Positions 19,585 to 28,608 are shown, numbered from the stretch's first letter. The stretch: 64,000 nucleotides of DNA from Archangium violaceum (GCF_016859125.1 NZ_CP069338.1:8373501-8437500), one strand, 5' to 3'. Notes: generated by a model not told the origin, from the letters alone. A program made the numbers and translations.

Positions 19585-19707
19585 TCAGGAGACGAGCTTC
19601 GAGCCGATGAAGCGCAGGAGCGACGAGAGCCAGACCAGGGCGTAGGCGATCGGAGGGCGTTGGCCGGACGCGATCTTCGCCACCTCGTTCCAGTCATCGG
19701 ACAACTG
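19585..19707 (-). pseudogene. Truncated duplicate of the island-end immunity-like gene
   Basis: Forty residues (QLSDDWNEVAKIASGQRPPI ... WLSSLLRFIGSKLVS) identical to the C-terminus of the intact gene at 27921-28214, ending at the same stop. Homology breaks off at 19707 and unrelated coding begins at 19717. It is the left-end sequence of island A, homologous to the left end of island B. Confidence 0.85.
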
Positions 19708-19716
19708 TCGCTGAAC

Positions 19717-19971
19717 ATGAAGAAGCGCGGGAAAATGAACCAGCCGGTTTGGGTGCGAGGAGCGGCGGGGCGGGTGAGGGGCGCGGAGCGGCAGCTGGCG
19801 TCGCTCTTCCACGACAACCTTGCCGCGGTGCTACTCGGGCACGTCTCCCGGCGTCTCGACTTCCGGGACTTCGTTACGCGGATGGACGTGATCGGCACGC
19901 TGGACGGCAGGTTCGAGAGGGACGTGGCCGACGAGCTGCGGAAGTGGTACTCCGACTGCCCGCGAAGGTGA
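19717..19971 (+). CDS. Small hypothetical protein upstream of a HTH gene
   Basis: 84 residues from ATG 19717 (a second ATG is at 19735). Contains RQLASLFHDNLAAVLLGHVS and LDFRDFVTRMDVIGTLDGRF. No known family, no signal or membrane segment. The stop overlaps the start of the next gene by GTGA, so they are coupled. It begins 10 bp after the point where the duplicated island end is broken. Confidence 0.5.
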   Translation: MKKRGKMNQPVWVRGAAGRVRGAERQLASLFHDNLAAVLLGHVSRRLDFRDFVTRMDVIGTLDGRFERDVADELRKWYSDCPRR

Positions 19972-20243
19972 CCAAGGTGCACGTGGCCCGGATGCTCGCC
20001 CTGGCGTACCACCTACAAGGGGCCATTGACCGGGGCCTCGTCGCCGACCGGGCCGCCGTGGCGAGGAAGCTGGGGCTGACGCGGGCGCGGGTGACGCAGC
20101 TCCTCTACCTACTCATGCTGGCGCCCGATCTCCAAGACGCCGTGTTGGCGCTCGAAGCAGTCGACGGCGCCGAGCCGCTGGCCGAGCGGACCCTCCGAGC
20201 GGTGACCCACGCGGGGACGTGGGCCGAGCAGCGGGCGGCGTAG
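19968..20243 (+). CDS. Small HTH protein
   Basis: 91 residues from GTG 19968. The centre holds a helix-turn-helix (DRAAVARKLGLTRARVTQLL) followed by LLMLAPDLQDAVLALE and LAERTLRAV, a pattern found in ParB/KorB-like and phage-island DNA-binding proteins. It is coupled by a GTGA overlap to the small gene before it and is convergent with the DUF5131 gene 6 bp away. Probably a regulator or accessory protein of the mobile element. Confidence 0.65.
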   Translation: MTKVHVARMLALAYHLQGAIDRGLVADRAAVARKLGLTRARVTQLLYLLMLAPDLQDAVLALEAVDGAEPLAERTLRAVTHAGTWAEQRAA

Positions 20244-20249
20244 GCTGCC

Positions 20250-21017
20250 TCAGGCCACGATCGGCAGGGCGCGCGTCCGCGTAGAGCGCGCCGACCGAGT
20301 CGATTCCGGTGCGGTCGGCATCTCGTCCCAGGTTCGCCCGTCGAGCAGTCGACCGGCCTTCTTCTTGTTCTTGCCGCCCCACTGCTTGAAGAAGAACGCC
20401 ACGCCGGCGCGCGCACACTGGTCGCGGATGTCGGTGACCCACGCCGGGTCCATCGGGCGCGCTCGATGACCGGACTCGCCGCCGACGATGACCCAGTCGA
20501 TGTTCTTCAGCTTCAGCTTCGGCAGCGGGCCGAGAAGCGGCTCGAGCGAGAGGAACTTCACGTGCGCGCCTGTCGTGCGCAGGTCGTCGATGCGGTCGAC
20601 GTAGTCCGCGTTCTCGACGCTCACGCCCATCCACACGTTCCTCGGCCAGTCGATCTCGGGGCTCAGCTCGGCGAGCCGGTCGGCGCGCTTCGTGAGCACT
20701 TGGAAGCGATGCCAGTGCGCCCGGCGCATGACGTCGAAGACGCGCTGGATGTACGCGAGCGGCACGTCCTTGTGGAACAGGTCGCTCATCGAGTTCACGA
20801 AGATCGTCTGCGGCTTCTTCCACTGGAGGGGCAGATCCAGCATCTGCGGCTGAAGCGTGAGCTTGAAGCCGCTTCTGTAGTTCGGCTGCCCCATCGCCTG
20901 GAGGCGTTCCGCCATGCGCTCGGCGTAGCAGTACTTGCAGCCGGGGCTGATCTTGTTGCACCCCGTGACGGGGTTCCAGGTGGACTCGGTCCACTCGATG
21001 CCGGAGCCGAGTGCCAT
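20250..21017 (-). CDS. Phage Gp37/Gp68-type DUF5131 (three-Cys-motif) protein
   Basis: 255 residues starting [20 protein letters not shown]. The Cys-rich motif [19 protein letters not shown] is the three-Cys signature of this phage/mobile-element family, related to radical-SAM proteins by its CxxxC/CxYC spacing. Other family segments: [41 protein letters not shown]. It starts on the stop of the TcmP gene (TGATG), the usual pairing. The function is unknown; phage or defence roles have been suggested from context. The last 15 residues look atypical. Confidence 0.88.
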   Translation of the reverse strand: MALGSGIEWTESTWNPVTGCNKISPGCKYCYAERMAERLQAMGQPNYRSGFKLTLQPQMLDLPLQWKKPQTIFVNSMSDLFHKDVPLAYIQRVFDVMRRAHWHRFQVLTKRADRLAELSPEIDWPRNVWMGVSVENADYVDRIDDLRTTGAHVKFLSLEPLLGPLPKLKLKNIDWVIVGGESGHRARPMDPAWVTDIRDQCARAGVAFFFKQWGGKNKKKAGRLLDGRTWDEMPTAPESTRSARSTRTRALPIVA

Positions 21018-21796
21018 CAGCGCGTCTCCTTGAGAATGTGGTTGGCGATCTTCACTGCGATGGGCGCGCCTCTATTGTTCCCCGCAGCGAAGCACAGCAG
21101 GTAGAGAGGGTTGTTCGACGAGTTCCGCAACACGCCCGGTTCGGCGACGCCGTTGGCGGGGAAGATCGTCTTGAGGCGGTCGTTGAAGTAGCGCGCGATC
21201 GTCTCGTTCGTCGCCTTGACGACGCGCTCCTCGTCGTTGCCGAACAGATCGGCCTTGTGCTCGACCTTGTAGAACTCGTCGTACCAGTTCGTGGTACCGA
21301 GCAGCTTATCGAGCCGCGTCCGCCAGCCCTTCGGGATCTCGCCCGAGCGTGTGAGCAGGCGGCTGACGCCGATGCCGAGCGGGAAGAGCAGCCAGAGGTC
21401 GATCGCCTTCGTCTTCGCAATGGCCTCGATGGTCTGCCACTCGACCTGCATGCCGTAGGGGTCGAGGAAGAGCACGGCGCGGTGCCCACTCCAGTTCTTC
21501 GCGCAGATCTTCTGGATCTCGGCGTTCGCGTCTCCCTGCTCGACGCGGATGTCAGCCGCGAGGGCGGCGAACTCGGGCTCGGACTTCAGCGCCTCGAGCT
21601 CCGCGCAGCGCTTCGCGTCGCGCTCGATGAAGATGAAGCGATGGAAGCGAGGAGCATCCTCCGGGGCTCCTGAGCCCCGCGCCTTGAGCGCAAGGCGGGC
21701 GGAACCGTCGAGGAGCTGCTGCGGTTCGTCAGTCGCGAGATCGGGGAACAGCAGGTTGCCGGTCGGCTCCTCTTCTCGCTCGCGGCGCATCGTGCG
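21017..21796 (-). pseudogene. tcmP: Three-Cys-motif partner protein TcmP, 5'-truncated
   Basis: The reading RTMRRERE ... [67 protein letters not shown] matches TcmP, the partner of DUF5131 proteins, but the N-terminal part with the methyltransferase-like glycine motif is missing. Upstream of about 21797 the DNA belongs to a helicase-like fragment on the other strand. No start codon fits, so it is called a broken gene although the rest is intact. Confidence 0.7.
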
Positions 21797-21802
21797 GCAG
21801 CC

Positions 21803-22781
21803 GATTCGTCGCACGACCGACGAGGTGCTTCGGATCGAAGTAGCTCCGCAGCTCGTGAAGTTCATCAAGGACGGTGCGCCGCTCGAGACGCTGAAGGAGC
21901 ATCCTGAGTTCGAGTCGGTGTTCGCGTACCTCGCCGGTGTTCACGTGCGCTACGGAGGACTCCTCGAAGCGCGATGGGCGGGGCGCTACGACGAAACGAT
22001 GCTCAGCGAGCTGGCCGCCATCGTGGAGGAAGCCGTCGACGGACTGGCGATCGAGCACGACATCATCGTGAGGAACCCTGGCATCAGTCCGTTCGCTCTG
22101 GACGAACTCCTCAAGTACTTCCGCGAGCGAGAGGGTGACGTCGAAGAGCTCCTGCCGTCGGAGCCGTCGAGCAAGGACGCCGCCAAGGTGTACGCAGGGA
22201 TCTTCGGGCGCCTTTGCAGGCGGGCTTGCCCCAAGCTCGGTCCCGAGGGCCCGAGAGCCTTCATGCTGGCGCTGCTCGTCACGCGGTGGATGTCGGGGTT
22301 CCCACTCTCACGTCTGATCGATGACCGGCTCAAGAGGAAGGGCGACGACAAAGCAGCAGCAGAGATCAGGAACGTGATGAACGACGTCGAGCAAATCGCA
22401 CGATTCGAGGCGCCGCGCGGTCTCAGCGCCTACTGCGACGTGCTCCGGCAGTTCCTGCGGGAGGTGGAGCGCGAGGATCTCATCGAGCGCATCCCGCCGT
22501 TCAACGTGTTTCTGGAGCTTGGCGTCAGCCTTCAAACGCAGATCGCTCTTATCGGCGTCGGCCTTTCGCGCACGTCGAGCGTGGCGCTGTCGGAGATCAT
22601 CACCGAGGACAAGCTGACGGAGCCGCAGGTGCTCCAGTGGCTCCGTGACAACGAGGAACTTTGGCGCAACTTCCCGCTTCCCTCGCTGGTGAAGACGGAG
22701 GTCGAACGCGTCCCCATTCGGTGCCGCTTGCGAACACGTTCGCGGCTCCGCCCAGAGAGCGCAACCGGAATCACCCAGTGA
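21803..22781 (+). pseudogene. C-terminal fragment of a DEAD/DEAH-helicase-like defence protein
   Basis: About 325 residues from RRTTDEVLRIEVAPQL to the stop. Segments such as FNVFLELGVSLQTQIALIGV and GLSRTSSVALSEII then LQWLRDNEELW resemble the extreme C-terminus of large defence-linked DEAD/DEAH helicases. The helicase motifs themselves are absent, because the sequence begins head-to-head against the truncated tcmP gene. The family match is from memory and tentative; truncation is clear from the abrupt junction. Confidence 0.5.
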
Positions 22782-23171
22782 TTTCAGGTGCTTCCCTGCT
22801 CAGCCCACCGGATAGGAGCATCAGCGCCCGGCTGCGAACTACGAGCGCGCGCCAGCTTGGCGGAGTGGGCTGGACACGAGCTGAGCCGGCACGCGAGTGG
22901 TAGGTCCTTATCCTGCTAGGTGAGATGCACGCGCTGAGTGGAGCGCTCCCGCGCCCTTGGGGGCAGTGACAGGGAGCCCGCGTACGCTGGCGAACTGCGG
23001 AGGGCTCACGAGACGCTGGCTCGTTGAGTGGCCGAGGGGGGTGCACATGTTCTCGAACTTCTCCCAGGGCGCGGTTGCTGCGCTGACGGTAGCCGTAGGC
23101 GACTGGGCCGGGACCGAGCCGGTCCTGCCTGAGCCTTCCGAGGTTGCGCACCCGACTGCGAGGTCCACCCC
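22782..23171. other. Intergenic stretch, no gene seen
   Basis: Between the helicase-like fragment and the outer-membrane protein gene no frame looks coding. It should contain the promoter of the toxin operon that begins at 23172, but no clear consensus or inverted repeat stands out. Confidence 0.5.
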
Positions 23172-24500
23172 ATGACACTCACCTGGGTGGCGGTGCTGCT
23201 GCTGACGCAGGTCACCGGAGCGGAGGAGCCAGCCGACGGCGCGTGGCCTTCGGCTTCCTCGGCCGAGGCCGTGCTACCTGCGCCGGCCACGGCAGCTGGC
23301 GAGGGCGGAGGGTGGAACTCCCTCCTGCGCCTGGAGGCCAGCACGCTGGCGCTGCTGCCCCGAGGAGGGGGAGAGCCGGTGGGCTACGCGCAGCTGAGTC
23401 CGATGCTGGTGGTGGACGGCGGAGGAGCGTGGGGCCTGCACATGGGTGCCCCGGTGCGGCTGCGGCTGTGGGGAGGGGAGGCGGGAGCGGGGCGGGTGCG
23501 GAAGGAGGACTGGGACAGCCTGTCGGACTGGGGGCAGGTGGTGCGAGCGCTCAAGCTGGGCAGTGAGGCGTCCGCGGTGGCGTTGTGGGTGGGGGCGCTG
23601 GAGGACTACAGCCTGCTCTCTGGGCATCTGGTGCGGCGCTACTCCAACCGGGCCAACCCGGACTACCACCCAGCAGGTGGGTACCTCACGAGCACCGTGG
23701 GCCCTCTGTTCGTGGAGGTCTTCACCTCGGACATGCTGGGCGCGCGCCTGGTGGGAGCGCAAGCAGAGGTGGACCTGGCGCACGTCCTCGCAGGCCCTCT
23801 GCGAGAGCCGGGGCGCTACACGCTGGGGCTGTCAGCAGTGAGGGAGTGGGGCAGGGCCGGCGGACAGTCGCCGCAGGTGACGCTGGCGCATGTGGATGGG
23901 ACGGCGGTGGTGATGGTGCGCCCTGGCTTCGAGTTGCACGTGCTGGCCGGGTGGGGAGCGGTGGTGGGCATGGGCGCGGACGCGCTGACGCCCACCTTGG
24001 ACATGAAGCTGCGGCTGGAGGTGCGGCGGCAGCGAGGGGGCTTCCGCCAGGGGTACTTCGGGCCGGACTACGAGTTGGACCGGCTGATCGCGGTGAGCCG
24101 CTCCGGAACTCCTGTGACGCAGGCACCCTTCCCGGAGGGGCTCTCCGCGTACGGCGAGGCGGTGGTGGGGTGGGATGGAGTGCGGCTGGGAGAGGTGCTG
24201 CAGCGCCACCTGCACCTCTCGGTGGGCGCGGAGGTATTCGACTGGGGCCGGGTGGACGTGGACGGGCGCCTGGCGGTGCAACTGGCTGAGCGGAGCCTCG
24301 AGGTGGCGGTGAGTGGTCTGGCCCGAGGACTGGGCCAGCCGGGAGCGCGCCACCTGTACTCGGCGGAGGTGCGCTGGCGCTTCGGCCGCAGGCTGTACGC
24401 GCTGGCCCAGGGCGGCACGCGGCTCTACCCGGGGGCAGATGGGACGCTGAGCCCGGTGGCCTTCGCTTCCTTGGGCATGGGAGTGGACGATGCGCGTTGA
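23172..24500 (+). CDS. Outer-membrane beta-barrel-like protein preceding the toxin gene
   Basis: 442 residues with a signal peptide (MTLTWVAVLLLTQVTGAEEP). The rest alternates short amphipathic beta segments with Gly/Arg turns (VGYAQLSPMLVVDGGG, HLVRRYSNRANPDYH, MKLRLEVRRQRGGFRQGYF, ALAQGGTRLYPGADG) and ends in a strand, typical of an outer-membrane barrel. It overlaps the toxin gene by 11 bp, so the two are co-translated. It could be an export, display or self-protection partner of the lipoprotein toxin; that is inference from the operon. Confidence 0.7.
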   Translation: MTLTWVAVLLLTQVTGAEEPADGAWPSASSAEAVLPAPATAAGEGGGWNSLLRLEASTLALLPRGGGEPVGYAQLSPMLVVDGGGAWGLHMGAPVRLRLWGGEAGAGRVRKEDWDSLSDWGQVVRALKLGSEASAVALWVGALEDYSLLSGHLVRRYSNRANPDYHPAGGYLTSTVGPLFVEVFTSDMLGARLVGAQAEVDLAHVLAGPLREPGRYTLGLSAVREWGRAGGQSPQVTLAHVDGTAVVMVRPGFELHVLAGWGAVVGMGADALTPTLDMKLRLEVRRQRGGFRQGYFGPDYELDRLIAVSRSGTPVTQAPFPEGLSAYGEAVVGWDGVRLGEVLQRHLHLSVGAEVFDWGRVDVDGRLAVQLAERSLEVAVSGLARGLGQPGARHLYSAEVRWRFGRRLYALAQGGTRLYPGADGTLSPVAFASLGMGVDDAR

Positions 24501-26289
24501 AGCGCGGAGGCCCAGGTGGGTGGTGCTGTGGATGGCAGCCGCCCTCTTCGCCACGGGATGCGCCACGCTGCCGCCGCTGCCCAGGGCGGGCGAGCCTCAC
24601 GGCCCTGCCGAGGTGCTACGAGAGGAGCCGGCGACAGGGGCCCACCTGGCCCAGACACACTCCGGTGCCACGACGTGGGAGAAGAGAGCGCTGGTGAGGC
24701 TGAGGCGCCGCCACGGTGCGCCCGTGGTGGGCACGGACGTGGCGGTGGTGAGCGCGGAGGAGATGGCCCTGCGCCAGGCGGCCGGCGTGCAGCCCTCCCC
24801 GGAAGGCCCACCCTCATGCGGGGGGCAGGCCGTGCCGGAAGGCTGGCCGGACTACTCCTCCTGGTGGGATGAAGAACTGCTGGCTCCCTTCTTTCAGTGC
24901 ACCTCGCCCGGCGAGTTCCTCGCTCTACAGCGCCGGGTGGATATGCCGCGGCTGGTGGAGGCGTTGGGCGACTGGAACGCAGTGAGGCTCGGTGCGCTGG
25001 GGCCTATGGAGGCCCGGGCCGCAGAGGTGCTCCAGCGCAAGCGCTTCTCCTTCCTCGTCACTGCCACCCGGAAGTACGGGGCCTACGCCCAGGTGCTCAC
25101 CCTCTTCCTCTTCGACACGGCCTTCGATGACGAGGTGCGCGAGCTGCTGGTGCTGCTGGCCAGGGACAAGCAACTGGAACAGACGCTGGGGCCGATGGAG
25201 GCCGTGCGCGAGGCGTTGGAGCAGCGGGGCTTCAAGCTTTCGGACTACCCGGAGCGGGAGGAGCAACTCCGTGACGTGGTGCGAGGCTTGGGCCGTGCCG
25301 CCGACGACGTGGCCTCCACCATCCCCGCGATGGATGGGGCCCGCGGAGGAGGCGTGTTCGCCACACGAGCCCACTTGCCCCCGCCCTACCAGAAGGCCTT
25401 CGATGAGACGGAGCGGGCCCTGACGAGAGAGCACTTCTCTCCGGGCCACGTGGCGCTGGGCACCTTTGACTCCATGACGTTCGGAGTGCCGCTGGGCTTC
25501 TACTACCTGGCAGCGGGGACGGGGCACGGGGTGTCTTCGCTGTACCAAGGCCGCTACGAGCGGGCCGCGCGGGAGCTCGCGCCTGCGGCGCTGATGGTGG
25601 GCCTGTACGCTGGCGGCAAGGGTGTGCGCTATCTCTCCGATGCCAAAGCAGCCGGGTGGGGCGGAGTGCGGCGACCCCAGGTGTCCGCGCTCGACGTGGA
25701 GGGACTGAAGGCAGTAGTGGATCGGCTTGGGGAGCAGCTCGGGGTCAATGCGCTTCGCGATTTGACCCGGTACCTTCAAGCACAGCGGGAGGCTGGGCTC
25801 CTCGTTGCAGAGTGGGGAGAGGCCGGCGCGGCGGCACTCTATGAAGCCCGGGGCAACGTGCCCAGGGCGCGGCAGGCCATGTTGGCCGTAGCCGATTCGC
25901 AGCGCTCAGGGGCTCCTTCAACGCGGGGCCGCGCCGCACCGGACGGAGCGAAGATAGATGCCAAGGACATCAAGGGCGCCCGACCATACGGTCCCGATGG
26001 TCGTCCCGGGCATCCTGACGCCCATGGCGTGAGCCGGCAAGATCAAGCGGACATCATCAACGACCCGAAGACCACGGTGCACCGCGGGCTCAATGCCAAC
26101 GGGCGCCCCGTCGACCACTACCACCGCGACGGGACGACGGTCATCACCGAACAAGGTGATCCGACGCGTGTGATCACCGCGTTTGGTAAACTCGCGACGA
26201 AGGACAATAGAGGCCGTCCAATCCAACGCGGGACGGGGAAGCCGGCCAATCCGGTGCCCAATGGTGGTCCCTATGAGAGGCTGCGGTGA
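24490..26289 (+). CDS. SitA-like lipoprotein polymorphic toxin with C-terminal nuclease-type domain
   Basis: 599 residues. Lipoprotein signal with lipobox (LWMAAALFATGC). The long central region is helical (FSFLVTATRKYGAYAQVLTL; SPGHVALGTFDSMTFGVPLG). The C-terminal 90 residues form a separate toxin module: SRQDQADIINDPKTTVHRGL, then VDHYHRDGTTVITEQGDPTR, VITAFGK, resembling CdiA-CT-type BECR-fold RNases. SitA toxins of myxobacteria are lipoproteins passed between kin by outer-membrane exchange and kill cells lacking the matching immunity protein. The following two small genes are the immunity candidates. Confidence 0.8.
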   Translation: MRVEARRPRWVVLWMAAALFATGCATLPPLPRAGEPHGPAEVLREEPATGAHLAQTHSGATTWEKRALVRLRRRHGAPVVGTDVAVVSAEEMALRQAAGVQPSPEGPPSCGGQAVPEGWPDYSSWWDEELLAPFFQCTSPGEFLALQRRVDMPRLVEALGDWNAVRLGALGPMEARAAEVLQRKRFSFLVTATRKYGAYAQVLTLFLFDTAFDDEVRELLVLLARDKQLEQTLGPMEAVREALEQRGFKLSDYPEREEQLRDVVRGLGRAADDVASTIPAMDGARGGGVFATRAHLPPPYQKAFDETERALTREHFSPGHVALGTFDSMTFGVPLGFYYLAAGTGHGVSSLYQGRYERAARELAPAALMVGLYAGGKGVRYLSDAKAAGWGGVRRPQVSALDVEGLKAVVDRLGEQLGVNALRDLTRYLQAQREAGLLVAEWGEAGAAALYEARGNVPRARQAMLAVADSQRSGAPSTRGRAAPDGAKIDAKDIKGARPYGPDGRPGHPDAHGVSRQDQADIINDPKTTVHRGLNANGRPVDHYHRDGTTVITEQGDPTRVITAFGKLATKDNRGRPIQRGTGKPANPVPNGGPYERLR

Positions 26290-26321
26290 GCCATGGCTGA
26301 CCGGAAGGGAGCGTTCGAACG

Positions 26322-26696
26322 ATGAAGACCGCTGACGTCTGGTCGGAGCACATCGAATGGATCCGATCCCTATCGGTGTTCCTCGGCTGCCAGCTGCGGC
26401 TCGTTGAAGGGAGCGAGAGCCTTGAGGTCGATGCTGCCTCCGCGACGCTCGAGGGAGTGGTCGGGCCGCCGCACCCGGGAATCATCATCGAGCTCGTCGT
26501 GAAGCTGCTGACGACCCGGAAGGATGATGGTGACGTGGCCGTTTGGGCGCTCGTATTCTTCTTCGTCGATAAACGACGCGTCGCCGAACAGGGCAAATGT
26601 TGTCTTGCAGTGGAATGGCGTTCAGGTCAATGGGTTCGACGCGGCTGGGAGTCAGACGTCTACGGTGAATGGACGGACCTGGAGATGCTCGAGTGA
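26322..26696 (+). CDS. Candidate immunity protein 1 of the island-A toxin
   Basis: 124 residues starting MKTADVWSEHIEWIRSLSVF; acidic, no signal peptide, one hydrophobic beta-rich core (VAVWALVFFFVDKRRVAEQG). No family recognised. It starts 32 bp after the toxin stop on the same strand, and its stop overlaps the next gene by GTGA. Position directly after a polymorphic toxin is the main evidence for immunity. Confidence 0.7.
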   Translation: MKTADVWSEHIEWIRSLSVFLGCQLRLVEGSESLEVDAASATLEGVVGPPHPGIIIELVVKLLTTRKDDGDVAVWALVFFFVDKRRVAEQGKCCLAVEWRSGQWVRRGWESDVYGEWTDLEMLE

Positions 26697-27271
26697 CGCT
26701 CCGCTTGCCCTCCAACTGCACCGTGGACGCGGTCCCCGGCTCCACTCTCACCACCCTGCCGGGATGGACGCTGGATGCTCTCAACGTCGGTCCCTTCCGC
26801 TCCGCGCAGGGCTATGACGCCCACTTCGCGCGCACGATGGGCAGCACCTGTGACTTTGGAGACGAGTTCCGGTTCAGCGACGATACGCTGCTTCTAGAGA
26901 CGCTGATTCTCAACGTGCCGGAGCGGAACCTGGACCGTGGGGAACTTGCAGCTTGGAAGGAGAGTCCCGTCTCTCCAGGGCTGCTGCGCCTGCGCGAGCG
27001 CGAGTCGTTCCTATTCGACGAGACGACAGCGCGGTATTTCGCACGCGATGGCTCGGCGCTGCTGTGTTTCTTCGACGAATTCGTCCCGACGGAACGGCGC
27101 TACCGCATCAACGTCGCCCCGTCGCTCGACTTGCTGAGCGATGACGGCCGGTATTACGGCTGGATGCTCTCCTGGCCAGTGCGGCACCTCATCCCCGGCA
27201 CGCTGGGGGGCTCAAGCTCACCCGCTCGGCTGGAGGACGACCCTGAGTTGGTGCCCCTGGTGCACGAGTGA
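26693..27271 (+). CDS. Candidate immunity protein 2, ends at an IS fragment
   Basis: 192 residues from GTG 26693, overlapping the previous stop by 4 bp. Contains WTLDALNVGPFRSAQGYDAH, RERESFLFDETTARYF and APSLDLLSDDGRYYGWML; no known family. The TGA stop is also the first three bases of a fragment identical to the end of the local IS3 element (27269 onward), so the natural C-terminus may have been cut off or replaced. Confidence 0.6.
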   Translation: MTLRLPSNCTVDAVPGSTLTTLPGWTLDALNVGPFRSAQGYDAHFARTMGSTCDFGDEFRFSDDTLLLETLILNVPERNLDRGELAAWKESPVSPGLLRLRERESFLFDETTARYFARDGSALLCFFDEFVPTERRYRINVAPSLDLLSDDGRYYGWMLSWPVRHLIPGTLGGSSSPARLEDDPELVPLVHE

Positions 27272-27287
27272 GCCTGCCCCGGTTTTC
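27269..27287. mobile_element. Short terminal fragment of the local IS3 element
   Basis: TGAGCCTGCCCCGGTTTT (27269-27286) equals the first 18 bases of the intact IS3 copy at 41385. The four bases before it, CGAG, also equal those before that copy. Nothing of the transposase follows, so this is a solo end left after deletion or aberrant excision. Confidence 0.55.
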
Positions 27288-27713
27288 ATTTGCTCCTCGG
27301 CCGAGCAGGCGTTCGTAGACAAGGACGACAGTGCTGCTGAACCGCTGCGCGCCGCTTGGTCATCCGCGTCTGACAGCTGCTCGGCTATATGGTGGCCAGG
27401 AGCCTGAGCCGCATTGCTCGCTTGATGCATATGGGAAATGCCTGCTGCTGCCGGAAACAGTCAAAACGCGCCCAGTGTGCCTCTTCAGCGCGGATTCAGG
27501 AGGAGCAGGGGGCAGGGCGGGACCAAGGGCCCAGGGAAAACCTCATGTCGGTTGCCCAGCGGTCCCTGTGCTTGAAGCGCGGCGGGGGAGTACGGTCGCC
27601 CAATCTTGTACGCAATCTGTACGTAACCGACTGAACGCCCGCGTACCCGTCCGAACACTTGGACTCAGCGGTCCATCAGCTCCAAGTGCCCGGATTCAGG
27701 GGGAAAAAGGGTC
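27288..27713. other. Gene-free right end of island A
   Basis: No coding frame is convincing. If island A integrated like island B, an integrase gene should lie here next to the attachment core, but none is present. The last 25 bp resemble the flank left of the outer core (TTCAGRGGGAAARAGGG in both), which may be a trace of the older junction. Confidence 0.5.
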
Positions 27714-27775
27714 GGTAGGACAGAGGAATCGAACCTCCCAGGGACATGTCTCCATGCCCCCCACCGGTTTTGAAG
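27714..27775. repeat. Inner attachment-site copy: displaced 3' part of selC
   Basis: 62 of 62 bases identical to 47501-47562, the 3' part of the tRNA-Sec gene up to the anticodon loop. It marks the junction between island A and island B. No mismatches, against two in the outer copy, suggests island B integrated more recently. Confidence 0.93.
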
Positions 27776-27873
27776 CCCCGCCGCCCGGATCGGCGGGTTC
27801 CTCGTGGGGGTCGGCTTCCCTCTGGAGCGGGGCCAGCGGCGCGTCCGTGGAGGTCCACCCGCGTCCGTTCATC

Positions 27874-27892
27874 TTGGGTACGCTTTGGGTAC
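27874..27892. promoter_or_regulatory. Paired integrase arm-site motif, left end of island B
   Basis: Two perfect TTGGGTAC boxes, 27874-27881 and 27885-27892, one helical turn apart and 99 bp from the attachment core. They correspond to the pair at 19538/19549 and to the pair beside the integrase gene. Confidence 0.65.
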
Positions 27893-27920
27893 GCGGCGGC
27901 TGCATGTCCCCGTGGTCCCA

Positions 27921-28214
27921 TTAGGAGACGAGCTTCGAGCCGATGAAGCGCAGGAGCGACGAGAGCCAGACCAGGGCGTAGGCGATGGGAGGGCGTTGGC
28001 CGGACGCGATCTTCGCCACCTCGTTCCAGTCATCGGACAACTGCCCCACCGTCAGCTCGGACTCGGGAGGAGGGGAGTACACCGAATACAGCCGCTTCTC
28101 CGGGATGTTCCAGTAGAAGTCCTCGGTGAGGTCGATCTCCGTGCGGCCTGTCCGCTCCAGGTGATCGAACAGGGCATTTGCCACCCGTCGTAGGTCGGAA
28201 AGCTGGATCCTCAC
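27921..28214 (-). CDS. Immunity-array gene 5 (island-end gene)
   Basis: 97 residues from GTG 28214, overlapping the previous stop (GTGA). Contains DLTEDFYWNIPEKRLYSVYS, SELTVGQLSDDWNEVAKI and a hydrophobic end WLSSLLRFIGSKLVS. No family recognised by me. It is the last gene of the small-gene array after the SitA-type toxin and abuts the island end; its 3' 123 bp are duplicated at 19585. Probably an immunity or immunity-like protein by context. Confidence 0.7.
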   Translation of the reverse strand: MRIQLSDLRRVANALFDHLERTGRTEIDLTEDFYWNIPEKRLYSVYSPPPESELTVGQLSDDWNEVAKIASGQRPPIAYALVWLSSLLRFIGSKLVS

Positions 28215-28594
28215 GGGGCCCTCACCAGCCACTTCTCGCCAGCAAGGTCGGACGGAGCGAGATCCGCCAGGGCCTTCAGGAGTTCGGCTTCGACATCCGC
28301 GATCGCGCTGGCCAATTTGTCCGGGATGAGGTCGGCCACATCCTCAAGCTCGGTGGCCATGTGGATTGCATGGCGAAGTGCGGGGTGAGCGTCGAGTTGG
28401 TCGAGTCGCGCCAGCAGGGCCGGTCCGAAAAGCCGGTGACAAGCGTAGGCCGGGCTGAGCGCGCTCGCGACCAGCGCGCGACACATGCCGAGGGCGGCTA
28501 CGGCGACGAGGCGCTGCACTTCATCCACGTCCTTTGCACGGAGCCACAAGATCTGCTCCGCGTATGCTTCCTTGCTCATGAGCTTGTCGTCCAT
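28211..28594 (-). CDS. Immunity-array gene 4
   Basis: 127 residues starting MDDKLMSKEAYAEQILWLRA, all helical, with ELEDVADLIPDKLASAIADV near the C-terminus. The N-terminal MDDK..SKEAYA echoes that of array gene 1 (MEDKITIKEAYA), at DNA level as well, exactly 900 bp apart. No function known; grouped as candidate immunity protein because of its place. GAGG precedes the ATG at good distance. Confidence 0.7.
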   Translation of the reverse strand: MDDKLMSKEAYAEQILWLRAKDVDEVQRLVAVAALGMCRALVASALSPAYACHRLFGPALLARLDQLDAHPALRHAIHMATELEDVADLIPDKLASAIADVEAELLKALADLAPSDLAGEKWLVRAP

Positions 28595-28608
28595 GTGATG
28601 CCTCAACG

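Noticed and set aside
27676-27946. Small open frames over the att copies at 27.7 and 19.4 kb
   Set aside because: They translate the tRNA-derived core and island-end DNA; the similarity between the two sites is due to the duplication and not to protein conservation.
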